Shown here: positions 56,744 through 64,000 of the stretch, one piece after another
Layout: the number at the start of each line of letters is the position of its first letter
Position numbering within the stretch: position 1 is the stretch's first letter
From: Roseivivax marinus
GTDB taxonomy: Bacteria > Pseudomonadota > Alphaproteobacteria > Rhodobacterales > Rhodobacteraceae
Direction of reading: 5' to 3'
Length of the DNA stretch: 64,000 bases
Assembly (NCBI RefSeq): GCF_900109705.1
Contig: NZ_FOAI01000002.1
Span: 124,001 to 188,000, forward strand
Position numbers and translations under genes: made by a program
The notes under the pieces: generated by a model
What the model saw: only the letters and a program-made list of their open reading frames with translations
Told to the model about the DNA's origin: nothing
Database searches by the model: none

Positions 56744-58033
56744 TCAGCGTTTGAAGCCGGGGGAGACGAAGGGCAAGGCGACGACCTCGACCGGCATCCG
56801 CTTGCCGCGCACCTCGCCCCAAAGGGTGGTGCCCGGCGTGGCGGAGGCGGCCGGCACGTAGCCCATGGCGACCGGGCCGCCCACGGTGGGGCCGAACCCG
56901 CCCGAGGTCACGCGGCCGACCGGGCTATCCCCGGTCTCGTCGTCGTAAATGACCACGCCCTCGCGCATCGGCGCCCGTCCCGTCGGTTTCAAACCGACTC
57001 GCTTACGCGCGCCGCCGCCGTCGAGTTCCCGCGACGTGCGATCCGCGCCGGGGTAACCGCCCGCGCGCGCGCCGCCCGGACGCCGCGCCTTGCCGATGGC
57101 CCAGGCGAGCCCGGCCTCGACCGGCGAACTTTCGGTGTCGATGTCGTGGCCGTAGAGGCACAGCCCCGCCTCGAGCCGCAGCGAGTCCCGCGCGCCAAGG
57201 CCGATGGGTGCCACGTCGGGGTGGTCGAGCAGCTTGCGCGCCAGTCCCTCCGCCGCCTGCGCGGGCACGGAAATCTCGTAGCCGTCCTCGCCGGTATAGC
57301 CCGAGCGCGAGACCCACGCCTCTGCGCCGTCAAGCTCGACGGTCGCCACGTCCATGAACTTCATGTCCCGCACTTCCGGCGCGAGTTCGGCCAGCACCGC
57401 TTCGGCAGCGGGGCCCTGCAACGCGAGAAGTGCGCGGTTCTCCAGCACCTTGACCGTCACTTCAGGCTCGAGCCCCGCGCGCAGGAGCGCGATGTCGGCC
57501 TCCGCACGGGCGGCGTTGACCACGAGGAACAGGTGATCGCCGCGGTTGGCGACCATCAGGTCATCCTCGATCCCACCGGCCTCGTTGGTCAGAAGGGCAT
57601 AGCGCTGCCGGCCTTCCTTCAGCCCCGATACGTCCGCGGGCACGAGCCGCTCCAGCGCCTCTGCCACGTCGGCCTGGCGACTGCGGAGCACGACCTGGCC
57701 CATGTGACTGACGTCGAACAGGCCCGCCTTCTCGCGCGTGTGCTGATGTTCCTTCATCACGCCCATCGGGAACTGCACGGGCATGTCCCAGCCCGCAAAG
57801 TCGACCATCTTGGCGCCCAGCTCAACGTGGAGGGCGTGCAGCGGCGTACGCTTCGGACCGTCCTCCTCGTCGGACGCGCCGCCCGCGTTGGACTGGGCCG
57901 ACTGCGCCGGATTGGCGTGGTGGTGGTGATGATGATGTTCGCCCGGACCGTGTGGCACGCCGCAGCCACAGATGTCGCGGGTCTCAAGATGCGCGTAGCG
58001 CGCGTTCGCGTCGTCGTCGTCGCGTCCGGCCAT
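56744..58033 (-). CDS. gcvT: Glycine cleavage system T protein with His-rich N-terminal extension
   Basis: Aminomethyltransferase releasing ammonia and forming 5,10-methylene-THF. Of 429 residues, about 62-429 are canonical GcvT ([50 protein letters not shown]). Residues 1-60 are extra: an acidic DDDD start, ICGCGVPHG, seven consecutive histidines (33-39) and an Asp/Glu-rich linker. No alternative start exists before the conserved part except within coding sequence, so the extension seems real. It could bind metal ions. The tandem glycine riboswitch precedes the gene. Confidence 0.92.
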   Translation of the reverse strand: MAGRDDDDANARYAHLETRDICGCGVPHGPGEHHHHHHHANPAQSAQSNAGGASDEEDGPKRTPLHALHVELGAKMVDFAGWDMPVQFPMGVMKEHQHTREKAGLFDVSHMGQVVLRSRQADVAEALERLVPADVSGLKEGRQRYALLTNEAGGIEDDLMVANRGDHLFLVVNAARAEADIALLRAGLEPEVTVKVLENRALLALQGPAAEAVLAELAPEVRDMKFMDVATVELDGAEAWVSRSGYTGEDGYEISVPAQAAEGLARKLLDHPDVAPIGLGARDSLRLEAGLCLYGHDIDTESSPVEAGLAWAIGKARRPGGARAGGYPGADRTSRELDGGGARKRVGLKPTGRAPMREGVVIYDDETGDSPVGRVTSGGFGPTVGGPVAMGYVPAASATPGTTLWGEVRGKRMPVEVVALPFVSPGFKR

Positions 58034-58129
58034 GCGGTCCCCGTTCGCTTGCGCCCGATGCGGCTGTTGCCGGGTGCCGGGCCGTTCCTGTCACGAGGCC
58101 CGGCGCACGCGCCGCGACCCCCAGAACGC

Positions 58130-58290
58130 CCCCTCTGTCCCTTCGCCTGAGATCGTTATCCCTTCGGCGGACGCGGTCGCTGCCGCGCCTCTCTCCAGAG
58201 TCGTTACCCCGCGACGGTCCGTCTGCCTGAGAGTTTCCGGGGCGGTTGCTCCTTCGGCACCGGCGCAGTGGCCGGTTCTCCCATCGCGGT
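58130..58290 (-). promoter_or_regulatory. Tandem glycine riboswitch controlling gcvTHP
   Basis: Two glycine aptamers lie in series on the minus strand. The first (about 58290-58207) has the core GGAAACTCTCAGGCA (around 58240-58223) and a GGAGCAACC-type joining strand. The second (about 58202-58130) has ATCTCAGGCGAAGGGACAG (58153-58135) after CCGAAGGGATAACG. Both cores match the known glycine aptamer, and position before gcvT fits glycine-activated expression of the cleavage system. Confidence 0.9.
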
Positions 58291-58312
58291 TGAAGCGAAG
58301 CTAGACGAGTGT

Positions 58313-58822
58313 TCAGCGGGAGGCAAGCTTGCGGTCGACGGCTTGTGACGGGGTGTCGTCGTCGTTCTGCGCAAGCCCCGAAAGCGGCGCCTTGCCCTCG
58401 AAGATATCCAGAAGGTCCGAATTGTCGTCGATCAGCGAGGCCAGCGTGATCGCGTCGAGCATGGAGTAGAACGCGTTGCCGGCCATGGCGAGCGCGGGCC
58501 GCAACCGGCAGGCCCCGACAAGCGGACAGGTGGTCGTGGTGGGATCGAAGCACTCCGCGATGGGCGAGTCGGACTCGAAGGCACGGAAGACCGGCCCGAG
58601 CCTGACTTCGTGCGGGGCCTGCGCCAATGCGATACCGCCGTACCGCCCACGCCAGGTCTTGAGGTAGCCCAGTTGCGCCAACTGGTTCACGATCTGTCCG
58701 AGGTGATGCTCGGACGCGTTGCAGGATTCGGCGATCGCCGACTTGGTGATGCGTTGCCCCGGGCGCGCCGCGCAGTACATCAGCACGCGCATGGCTATGT
58801 TCGATCTCTTCGTGATACGCAT
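58313..58822 (-). CDS. Rrf2-family iron-sulfur transcriptional regulator (RirA/NsrR-like)
   Basis: A 169-residue winged-helix repressor. The DNA-binding part ends with the wing WRGRYGGIALA (57-67). Three cysteines, C91, C99 and C105 (CFDPTTTTCPLVGAC), are spaced as in RirA and NsrR and probably ligate a cluster sensing iron or nitric oxide. Around the cysteines it is more RirA-like (AECF-x5-TCPL); the N-terminal half is equally close to NsrR, so the signal is not decided. The ATG at 58822 is used. It diverges from the GGCT-like gene, and an inverted repeat at 58882-58895 is a candidate operator. Confidence 0.88.
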   Translation of the reverse strand: MRITKRSNIAMRVLMYCAARPGQRITKSAIAESCNASEHHLGQIVNQLAQLGYLKTWRGRYGGIALAQAPHEVRLGPVFRAFESDSPIAECFDPTTTTCPLVGACRLRPALAMAGNAFYSMLDAITLASLIDDNSDLLDIFEGKAPLSGLAQNDDDTPSQAVDRKLASR

Positions 58823-58881
58823 CCCACGTCCCCCACCACAGGACGCAACCGTGACGCCCTGCAATCAGTATAGCGTATAAA

Positions 58882-58895
58882 GGTAATAAAATACC
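58882..58895. promoter_or_regulatory. Candidate Rrf2 operator
   Basis: GGTAATAAAATACC is a near-perfect dyad (five of six positions in each arm) in an AT-rich patch between the divergent Rrf2 and GGCT-like genes. Rrf2 regulators often repress themselves from such sites. No experimental match is claimed. Confidence 0.4.
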
Positions 58896-58896
58896 A

Positions 58897-59469
58897 TTGG
58901 CTAATTTCGAATTCTTTTTCGGATATGGGAGCCTCGTCAATACCGCGACACATTCCAATCGTCCGACTCGGTCGGCCAGATTGCGAGGGTGGCGCCGGGC
59001 CTGGCGGGCGGTGTCGGCGCACGACACCGGCTTCCTTACCGCCGTGCCCGCACCGGACGACGAGATCGAGGGTCTGGTGGCCGGAGTCGCCCCCGAGGAA
59101 TGGCAGATCCTCAACACGCGCGAGGCGTTCTACGACCGCCACGACGTGACCGAGACCATCGCCACCGACCCCGCACCGTCGGCACGGGTGGCCGTCTACG
59201 CAGTCCCGCTCGACGGCTCGACCATGCCGCATTCAGCTGCGCCGGTGCTGCTCAGCTACGTCGACGTGGTGATCCAGGGCTATCTCGCGGTCTTCGGCCC
59301 CGAGGGTGTGCGCCGTTTCGCCGAGACCACCGACGGGTGGGACGACGCCGTGTTCATCGACGACCGCGCCGCGCCTCGCTACCCGCGCGCGCAGCTTCTG
59401 ACAGCCGAGGAAACCGCGCTGGTGGACACCACGCTCGCCGGCCTCGGCGTCGTGCCCGTACGCGCATGA
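58897..59469 (+). CDS. Gamma-glutamylcyclotransferase-like (GGCT-like) protein
   Basis: A 190-residue protein of the GGCT/AIG2 fold. The hallmark FGYGSLVN sits at 8-15, and the conserved aromatic-rich strands follow. Members act on gamma-glutamyl peptides, but this one's substrate is unknown. The start must lie before FGYGSL; TTG at 58897 is the only suitable codon, so a TTG start is proposed. Its stop overlaps the DUF2254 start by an ATGA. Confidence 0.8.
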   Translation: MANFEFFFGYGSLVNTATHSNRPTRSARLRGWRRAWRAVSAHDTGFLTAVPAPDDEIEGLVAGVAPEEWQILNTREAFYDRHDVTETIATDPAPSARVAVYAVPLDGSTMPHSAAPVLLSYVDVVIQGYLAVFGPEGVRRFAETTDGWDDAVFIDDRAAPRYPRAQLLTAEETALVDTTLAGLGVVPVRA

Positions 59470-60707
59470 TCCGCCGCGTGGGCCGGCTGGCGGTGCGGGC
59501 GTGGCGCCGCCTCGACGTCCGCGTGCTGGCGATGGCGACCCTGGCCCTGATCGGCTCGGCCGTCGCCCCCCTTCTGGCGGGCCTGATTCCCGAGTTCCTC
59601 ACCGACCGCTTCGACCGCGATGCGGTTCTGCCGGTGCTGGACATCCTCGCCTCGTCGATGCTGGCGGTGACGACCTTCTCGCTCGGCGTGATGGTCTCGG
59701 CGCTCCATGCAGCCTCGGGTCAGGCGACGCCGCGCGCATTCCGCATCCTCGTGCAGGACCCGACCACCCAGAACGTGCTGGGCACTTTCGTCGGCGCCTT
59801 CCTGTTTTCGCTGACCGCGATCGTGATGTTCCGGGCCTCGTTCTACAGCCCCGAGTCGGCCGTTGTGATCGCGGCGCTGACCGGTGTGACCATCGCGACG
59901 ATCATCCTCGCCATCCTGCGCTGGATCGGACATCTCGGCCGGCTCGGCAGCATGGATCACACGTTGTCGATGGTCGAGGAGGCCGCGCGTGGCGCGCTGG
60001 CCGAGGTCGCACGGGCGCCGGGCCTCGGTGCCGTGATCAGTTCCGCGCCGCCCCCGAGCACCGCCGCGCCGATGCGTTCGGATCGCGGAGGGTACGTCAC
60101 CGGCCTCAGCCTCGAGACGCTGAACACCGCCGCCGAGGAAGCCGACGCGACGATCTGGCTAGCGGTGCGACCGGGCGATTTCGTGGTGGCCGGCGCGGTT
60201 CTGGCCCACACGGACGGTGATGCGGACGCGCTGGAACCCACGGTGTGCGAGGCCGTACTGATCGGCGCCGAACGCGACCAGGACCAGGACCCGCTGTTCG
60301 GGCTCATGGTCATGGCGGAGATCGGCGCCCGGGCACTGTCGCCCGGCGTCAACGATCCCGGCACCGCGATCGACGTGACCCTGCGCCAGTCGCGCCTGCT
60401 ATGGGACCACGCCCGCGACGTGCGCAGCTCGACCCCCGAAGTCTGGGCTCCGCGCCTGCGACTCGAATCGCTGACGCCGGACACGATGATGAACGCCGCA
60501 TTCGACGTGGTGATCCGCGACGGCGCCGACCGGATCGAGGTGATGGACGTGATCCTGCGCGAACTGACGCGGCTGACCGAGGCCGAGGACCCGGCAATCG
60601 CCCGCGCCGCGGCGGACAAGCGCGCCTATGCCGCCGACCACGCCCGCGCGGGGATAGATCACCCCGCGGACCGCGACCGGCTGGAAGCCCGGATCGAGGG
60701 CGGCTGA
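59466..60707 (+). CDS. DUF2254 family membrane protein
   Basis: A 413-residue predicted inner-membrane protein. Four hydrophobic segments lie in about 18-150, followed by a soluble domain with DPLFGLMVMAEIGARALSPGVNDPGTA, the DUF2254 signature. Function is unknown. Translational coupling to the GGCT-like gene suggests a shared role. A bidirectional terminator follows. Confidence 0.88.
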   Translation: MIRRVGRLAVRAWRRLDVRVLAMATLALIGSAVAPLLAGLIPEFLTDRFDRDAVLPVLDILASSMLAVTTFSLGVMVSALHAASGQATPRAFRILVQDPTTQNVLGTFVGAFLFSLTAIVMFRASFYSPESAVVIAALTGVTIATIILAILRWIGHLGRLGSMDHTLSMVEEAARGALAEVARAPGLGAVISSAPPPSTAAPMRSDRGGYVTGLSLETLNTAAEEADATIWLAVRPGDFVVAGAVLAHTDGDADALEPTVCEAVLIGAERDQDQDPLFGLMVMAEIGARALSPGVNDPGTAIDVTLRQSRLLWDHARDVRSSTPEVWAPRLRLESLTPDTMMNAAFDVVIRDGADRIEVMDVILRELTRLTEAEDPAIARAAADKRAYAADHARAGIDHPADRDRLEARIEGG

Positions 60708-60738
60708 CCCGACCCGTCCGTCACACCGGGAAGACGCG

Positions 60739-60772
60739 AAAAAGCCGACGCGCGGGGGCACGTCGGCTTTTC
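60739..60772. terminator. Bidirectional terminator between DUF2254 and gltX
   Basis: Arms 60740-60750 and 60761-60771 pair over 11 bp (AAAAGCCGACG with CGTCGGCTTTT) around a ten-base loop. A-runs and T-runs on the arms let it act in both directions for the convergent genes. Confidence 0.85.
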
Positions 60773-60803
60773 CTGTCATCACGATGTTGGTCGCCGCGGA
60801 GCG

Positions 60804-62141
60804 TCAGCCCTTCGCGAGGTTGCGCGCGCGCACCACCTGCATCAGCGGCATCACGTCGGCCATCTCGGGGCCGCGGTCCATGCCGGTCACGGCGCGGCGC
60901 AGCGGCATGTAGAGCCCCTTGCCCTTGCGCCCAGTCTCGGCCTTCACGGCGTCGGTCCACGTTTTCCAGGTGTCGGCATCGTAGGGCGGCTCGCCCAGCA
61001 TCGCCATGGCCTGGGCGACGAACTCGCGGTCCTCGTCGTCGATCTTGGGGTCCGCACCCTCGCTGAACATCGCCCACCACGCGGGCAGGTCGTTGCGGGT
61101 GGTGATGTTCTCGCGCGCCACGCTCCAGAACAGCGGCGCCTTGTTATCCGGCACGCCCAGCGCCCGCAGTTCGTCGGCCATGTCGTCGTAGGGCAGCGCG
61201 TGCAGCTTGCGCGCGCTCAGGGGGTAGAGGTCGTTGACGTCGAACTTGGTCGGGGCCGAGCCGAACTGCGACGGATCGAAGCCCTCGGCGATCTCGTCGA
61301 GCGACGCGCGCAGCTCGACCGGCTGGCTGGACCCCAGCCGCGCCATCAGCGACAGCAGCGCCTCCGGCTCCACGCCGCTTTCGCGCAGGTCCTTGAGCGC
61401 GAGAGAGCCGAGGCGCTTGGACAGCCCCTCGCCCTGCGGGCCGGTCAGCAGCGAGTGGTGGGCAAAGGCCGGATGGCCGTGGCCCAGCGCCGCCATGATC
61501 TGGATCTGCGTCGCGGTGTTGGTCACGTGGTCCGAGCCGCGCACCACGTGGGTCACGCCCATCTCGACGTCATCCACCACCGAGGCCAGCGTGTAGAGCA
61601 CCTGCCCGTCGCCGCGGATGAGCACCGGGTCGGACACCGAGGCCGCATCGATGGAGATCTCGCCGAGGATGCCGTCCTCCCACGCGATCCGCTCGTGGTC
61701 GAGCTTGAAGCGCCAGTGACCGTCGCCCCGCTCGGCGCGCAGCTTCGCCTTGTCGTCGTCGGACAGCGCCAGCGCGGCGCGGTCGTAGACCGGCGGGCGG
61801 CCCATGTTCAGCTGCTTCTTGCGCTTGAGGTCCAGCTCGGTCGGCGTCTCGAACGCCTCGTAGAAACGGCCCATCTCGCGCAGGCGATCGGCGGCGGCCT
61901 CGTAGCGATCCAGCCGCAGCGACTGGCGCTCGACCTTGTCCCAGTGCAGGCCCAGCCACTCCAGGTCGCGCTTGATGCCGTCGACGTACTCTTCCTTCGA
62001 CCGCTCGGGATCGGTGTCGTCGATGCGCAGGATGAACTGGCCGCCAGCCTTGCGTGCGATCAGGAAGTTGAACAGCGCGGTGCGCAGGTTGCCCACGTGG
62101 ATGTGGCCGGTGGGCGACGGCGCGAAGCGGGTCGTGGTCAT
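60804..62141 (-). CDS. gltX: Glutamate-tRNA ligase
   Basis: Charges tRNA with glutamate. The 445-residue class I synthetase opens RFAPSPTGHIHVGN (HIGH motif) and has LSKRLGSL as the KMSKS loop near 240. Length is at the short end of the GluRS family (usual about 470). Many alphaproteobacteria carry two GltX copies and also use GatCAB; which this is cannot be told here. GAGGAG precedes the ATG at 62141. It diverges from the GNAT gene. Confidence 0.94.
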   Translation of the reverse strand: MTTTRFAPSPTGHIHVGNLRTALFNFLIARKAGGQFILRIDDTDPERSKEEYVDGIKRDLEWLGLHWDKVERQSLRLDRYEAAADRLREMGRFYEAFETPTELDLKRKKQLNMGRPPVYDRAALALSDDDKAKLRAERGDGHWRFKLDHERIAWEDGILGEISIDAASVSDPVLIRGDGQVLYTLASVVDDVEMGVTHVVRGSDHVTNTATQIQIMAALGHGHPAFAHHSLLTGPQGEGLSKRLGSLALKDLRESGVEPEALLSLMARLGSSQPVELRASLDEIAEGFDPSQFGSAPTKFDVNDLYPLSARKLHALPYDDMADELRALGVPDNKAPLFWSVARENITTRNDLPAWWAMFSEGADPKIDDEDREFVAQAMAMLGEPPYDADTWKTWTDAVKAETGRKGKGLYMPLRRAVTGMDRGPEMADVMPLMQVVRARNLAKG

Positions 62142-62257
62142 CTCGGGGCTCCTCGAATGCGGCTCACGCCTTGCCACCACGGACGCCGGTTGTCCATATC
62201 ACGAGGCCCACGCGGCCCCCGATTGCGGTCGCGCGCCGGACGGGCCACGGTGCTGCC

Positions 62258-62728
62258 ATGACGGACGACAGCGCCCCCATTCCGATACGGCAGGCCCGCG
62301 CGACGGACGTGGACGCGATCCGCGCCTGCGCCGAGCAGGCCTACGCCCCCTACATCCCCCGCATCGGCCGGGCGCCCGCGCCCATGGCCGCGGACTTCGC
62401 CGCCCTCGTGGCGCGCGGCGTGGTGTGGGTCGCGACGGATGCCGAGCACGGCCTCCTTGGCTTCGTGACGTTTTGGCCCGAGGGCGATCACGTCTACCTC
62501 GACAGCGTGGCGGTGCGCCCCGAGGCGGCCGGGCGCGGGCTCGGCAAGGCGCTGATCCGGTTCTGCGAGGAGCGTGCCCTCGCCGACGGCTTCGGCACCG
62601 TCGCGCTCTACACCAACGCGGCGATGACCGAGAATCAGCGGATCTATCCACGGCTCGGCTATGTCGAGGTCGACCGGCGCGAGGACGATGGCTTCGACCG
62701 GGTCTTCTACGAGAAGAGATTGACCTGA
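62258..62728 (+). CDS. GNAT family N-acetyltransferase
   Basis: A 156-residue acetyltransferase. The acetyl-CoA binding motif A is DSVAVRPEAAGRGLGKALI, with the P-loop-like RGLGK, and motif B contains NAAMTENQRIYPRLGY. The substrate is unknown. It lies 116 bp from gltX in the other direction and 69 bp before thpR. Confidence 0.88.
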   Translation: MTDDSAPIPIRQARATDVDAIRACAEQAYAPYIPRIGRAPAPMAADFAALVARGVVWVATDAEHGLLGFVTFWPEGDHVYLDSVAVRPEAAGRGLGKALIRFCEERALADGFGTVALYTNAAMTENQRIYPRLGYVEVDRREDDGFDRVFYEKRLT

Positions 62729-62797
62729 CGGCCCCTTGCAGGTGCGCTCCCGCCTGACATGATCGCCGCGCCAAGCACTCCGCCGAGAGGACCCGCC

Positions 62798-63346
62798 ATG
62801 CGCGCCTTCATCGCCCTGCCCCTGCCGTCCTCGGACGCCGAGGTGCTCGAGGCGATGGCCGACCGGCTCGACGTGGGCCGCGCCGTGCCGTCCGAGAACA
62901 TGCACCTGACGCTGGCCTTCCTCGGCGATGTGCCCGAGGCGGAGCTGCGCGAGGTCGCGGAGGCGCTGGAAACGCTGGCGCCCCCGGCCTTCTCGTTCCG
63001 GCTGTCGGGCGTCCAGAGCTTCGGGCCGAACGAGACCGGTCCGTCGCTGGCGCTGGCGGTCGATCCTGTGCCGGGGGCGCTGAAGGACCTGCACGACCGC
63101 GTGCGCTCGCGCTGCCACGGCGCCGGGCTGGTTCTGGAGCGCCGCCGCTTTCGGCCGCACGTGACCTTCGCGCGCCTGCCAGCCCGGCTGACCACGGAAG
63201 AGGACAACAAGCTCGCCGCGTTCCTGCGCCACGAGGGCGCCATGCACGTGGACGACATCCCGGCGCGCGAAGTGGTGCTCTACGAATCGATCCTGACAAA
63301 GGACGGGCCGGTCTACGAACCGCTTGCGGAGTTCCCGCTTGCCTGA
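62798..63346 (+). CDS. thpR: RNA 2',3'-cyclic phosphodiesterase (2H family)
   Basis: A 182-residue 2H phosphoesterase. The paired catalytic motifs are H36-L-T38 (MHLTLAF) and H121-V-T123 (HVTFARL), at the usual spacing. The family hydrolyses 2',3'-cyclic phosphates and was first noted for a reversible RNA 2'-5' ligase activity. GAGAGG lies before the ATG. It is convergent with the dioxygenase gene, with three bases between stops. Confidence 0.92.
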   Translation: MRAFIALPLPSSDAEVLEAMADRLDVGRAVPSENMHLTLAFLGDVPEAELREVAEALETLAPPAFSFRLSGVQSFGPNETGPSLALAVDPVPGALKDLHDRVRSRCHGAGLVLERRRFRPHVTFARLPARLTTEEDNKLAAFLRHEGAMHVDDIPAREVVLYESILTKDGPVYEPLAEFPLA

Positions 63347-63349
63347 GCC

Positions 63350-63901
63350 CTAGCGGAACGCGGGCCCGTGGACCCAGACGGTCAGGGACCGCCGCACGCC
63401 CTCGGTCACCGGCGTCACTCGGTGCAGCATGAACGAGGGAAACAGCGTGGCAGCGCCACGCTGCGTCGGCGCCGTGATGATCGCCGCGCTCGGCATGATC
63501 TCGAGCCCACCGCCGGCGTAGTCGGCAGGCTCGGACAGTTGCACAACCATCGTCAGCTTGCGCCGTGCAGCGACGGCCCCCTCGCCGATATCGGCGTGCC
63601 AGTCGAAATGGCCCGCGCGCTCGGCGCCGTAGCGGGCGACCTGCGGGCTTTCGGCGAAGTCGGTCAACTCGAAGTCGAAAACGCTGCGGTTGGCGCGGCG
63701 CACCACGTCCACCAGCCGGTCCATCACCCACTCGCCGCCCTCGGCCTCATCGAGCCAGGCCAGCTCGGCCCGGCGCTGGCCGTGGTCGTGCTGGCCGCGG
63801 ACAAGGCCGGCGTCCCGCAGGGGCGCTGCGTCGGCCAGCGCGAGGATGCGGTCGCACTCGGCGGGGGAAAAGGCGTCGGGGATGGTGTGCGTGGCGATCA
63901 T
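63350..63901 (-). CDS. 2-oxoglutarate/Fe(II)-dependent oxygenase
   Basis: A 183-residue prolyl-4-hydroxylase-type dioxygenase. The iron ligands are H102 and D104 in HFDWHAD and H160 in FMLHRV, and R170/R171 would bind 2-oxoglutarate. It is shorter than PiuC-type PKHD proteins and lacks their C-terminal extension. The substrate is unknown. No strong ribosome binding site precedes the ATG. Confidence 0.85.
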   Translation of the reverse strand: MIATHTIPDAFSPAECDRILALADAAPLRDAGLVRGQHDHGQRRAELAWLDEAEGGEWVMDRLVDVVRRANRSVFDFELTDFAESPQVARYGAERAGHFDWHADIGEGAVAARRKLTMVVQLSEPADYAGGGLEIMPSAAIITAPTQRGAATLFPSFMLHRVTPVTEGVRRSLTVWVHGPAFR

Positions 63902-63950
63902 GGCAGTCGGCGAAGTGGGAAGGTCGGGCCCGATGCCACGGAACGAGAAA

Positions 63951-63979
63951 CCGCGCGCGCCGGAAACCGACGCGCGCGG
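63951..63979. terminator. Hairpin at the right edge
   Basis: Perfect 9-bp arms (63951-63959 with 63971-63979, CCGCGCGCG and its complement) enclose an eleven-base loop. It could end a minus-strand gene that starts beyond the window. No such gene is visible. Confidence 0.4.
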
Positions 63980-64000
63980 CGAAAAGCGACATGCTCAGCG

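Overview
The window is chromosomal DNA of a GC-rich (about two thirds G+C) alphaproteobacterium, most likely a member of the Rhodobacterales (Roseobacter/Paracoccus-like group). This rests on several features: a direct-repeat SOS box of the alphaproteobacterial type, a CtrA-type box, a fused LivH-LivM permease, the order rpsA-ihfB-lapA-trpF, a stand-alone ImuA-like protein, and a short intergenic repeat of the kind I associate with roseobacter genomes. I see no insertion sequence, integrase, prophage, CRISPR array, rRNA operon or plasmid function. Codon use and GC look uniform, so this reads as a core-genome stretch with few accessory genes.

Layout. Positions 1-11000: acyl-CoA dehydrogenase, GFA protein, TsaC/Sua5, 1-Cys peroxiredoxin, a succinylglutamate desuccinylase/aspartoacylase-family enzyme, exonuclease III, then thioredoxin-TPR (YbbN/CnoX), LON-like domain protein and Trm112 protein, a MATE exporter and TruB. 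Positions 11360-17732: a secreted lambda-R-type lysozyme-like protein and a branched-chain-amino-acid-type ABC importer (binding protein, fused permease, two ATPases) divergent from a MarR regulator. Positions 18012-25364: ABC exporter, tRNA-Gly(TCC), an odd secreted cupredoxin-like protein, SRAP protein, methyltransferase, periplasmic 5'-nucleotidase and a DUF952 protein. Positions 25361-38088: pyrD, then trpF-lapA-ihfB-rpsA and cmk-aroA on the minus strand. The rpsA and cmk blocks are separated by a plus-strand small-protein/chemoreceptor pair and a minus-strand DUF4168 protein. TrmB, a putative metallopeptidase and an EamA transporter follow.

Positions 38099-45299: Tas-like aldo/keto reductase, modABC molybdate importer, an SOS-box-preceded imuA-like gene, metG and an FKBP isomerase. 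Positions 45623-52844: YkuD L,D-transpeptidase, two small convergent membrane-protein genes, TesA divergent from YbbA-YbbP, an inositol-monophosphatase-family enzyme, clpS, and an unknown 100-residue protein behind a perfect CtrA box. Positions 53338-64000: the glycine cleavage operon gcvT-gcvH-gcvP under a tandem glycine riboswitch, an Rrf2 regulator, a GGCT-like protein coupled to a DUF2254 membrane protein, gltX, a GNAT acetyltransferase, ThpR and a 2OG-Fe(II) oxygenase.

No complete new multi-gene system is evident. The signals most worth following are: the SOS-boxed orphan imuA; the CtrA-boxed small gene with its direct repeats; a cupredoxin-like protein whose copper-ligand loop appears replaced by a Thr/Glu/Asp-rich repeat; a GcvT with a seven-histidine N-terminal extension; and the coupled small-protein/chemoreceptor pair lodged between cmk and rpsA. 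All functions are inferred by reading sequence; no database search was run.
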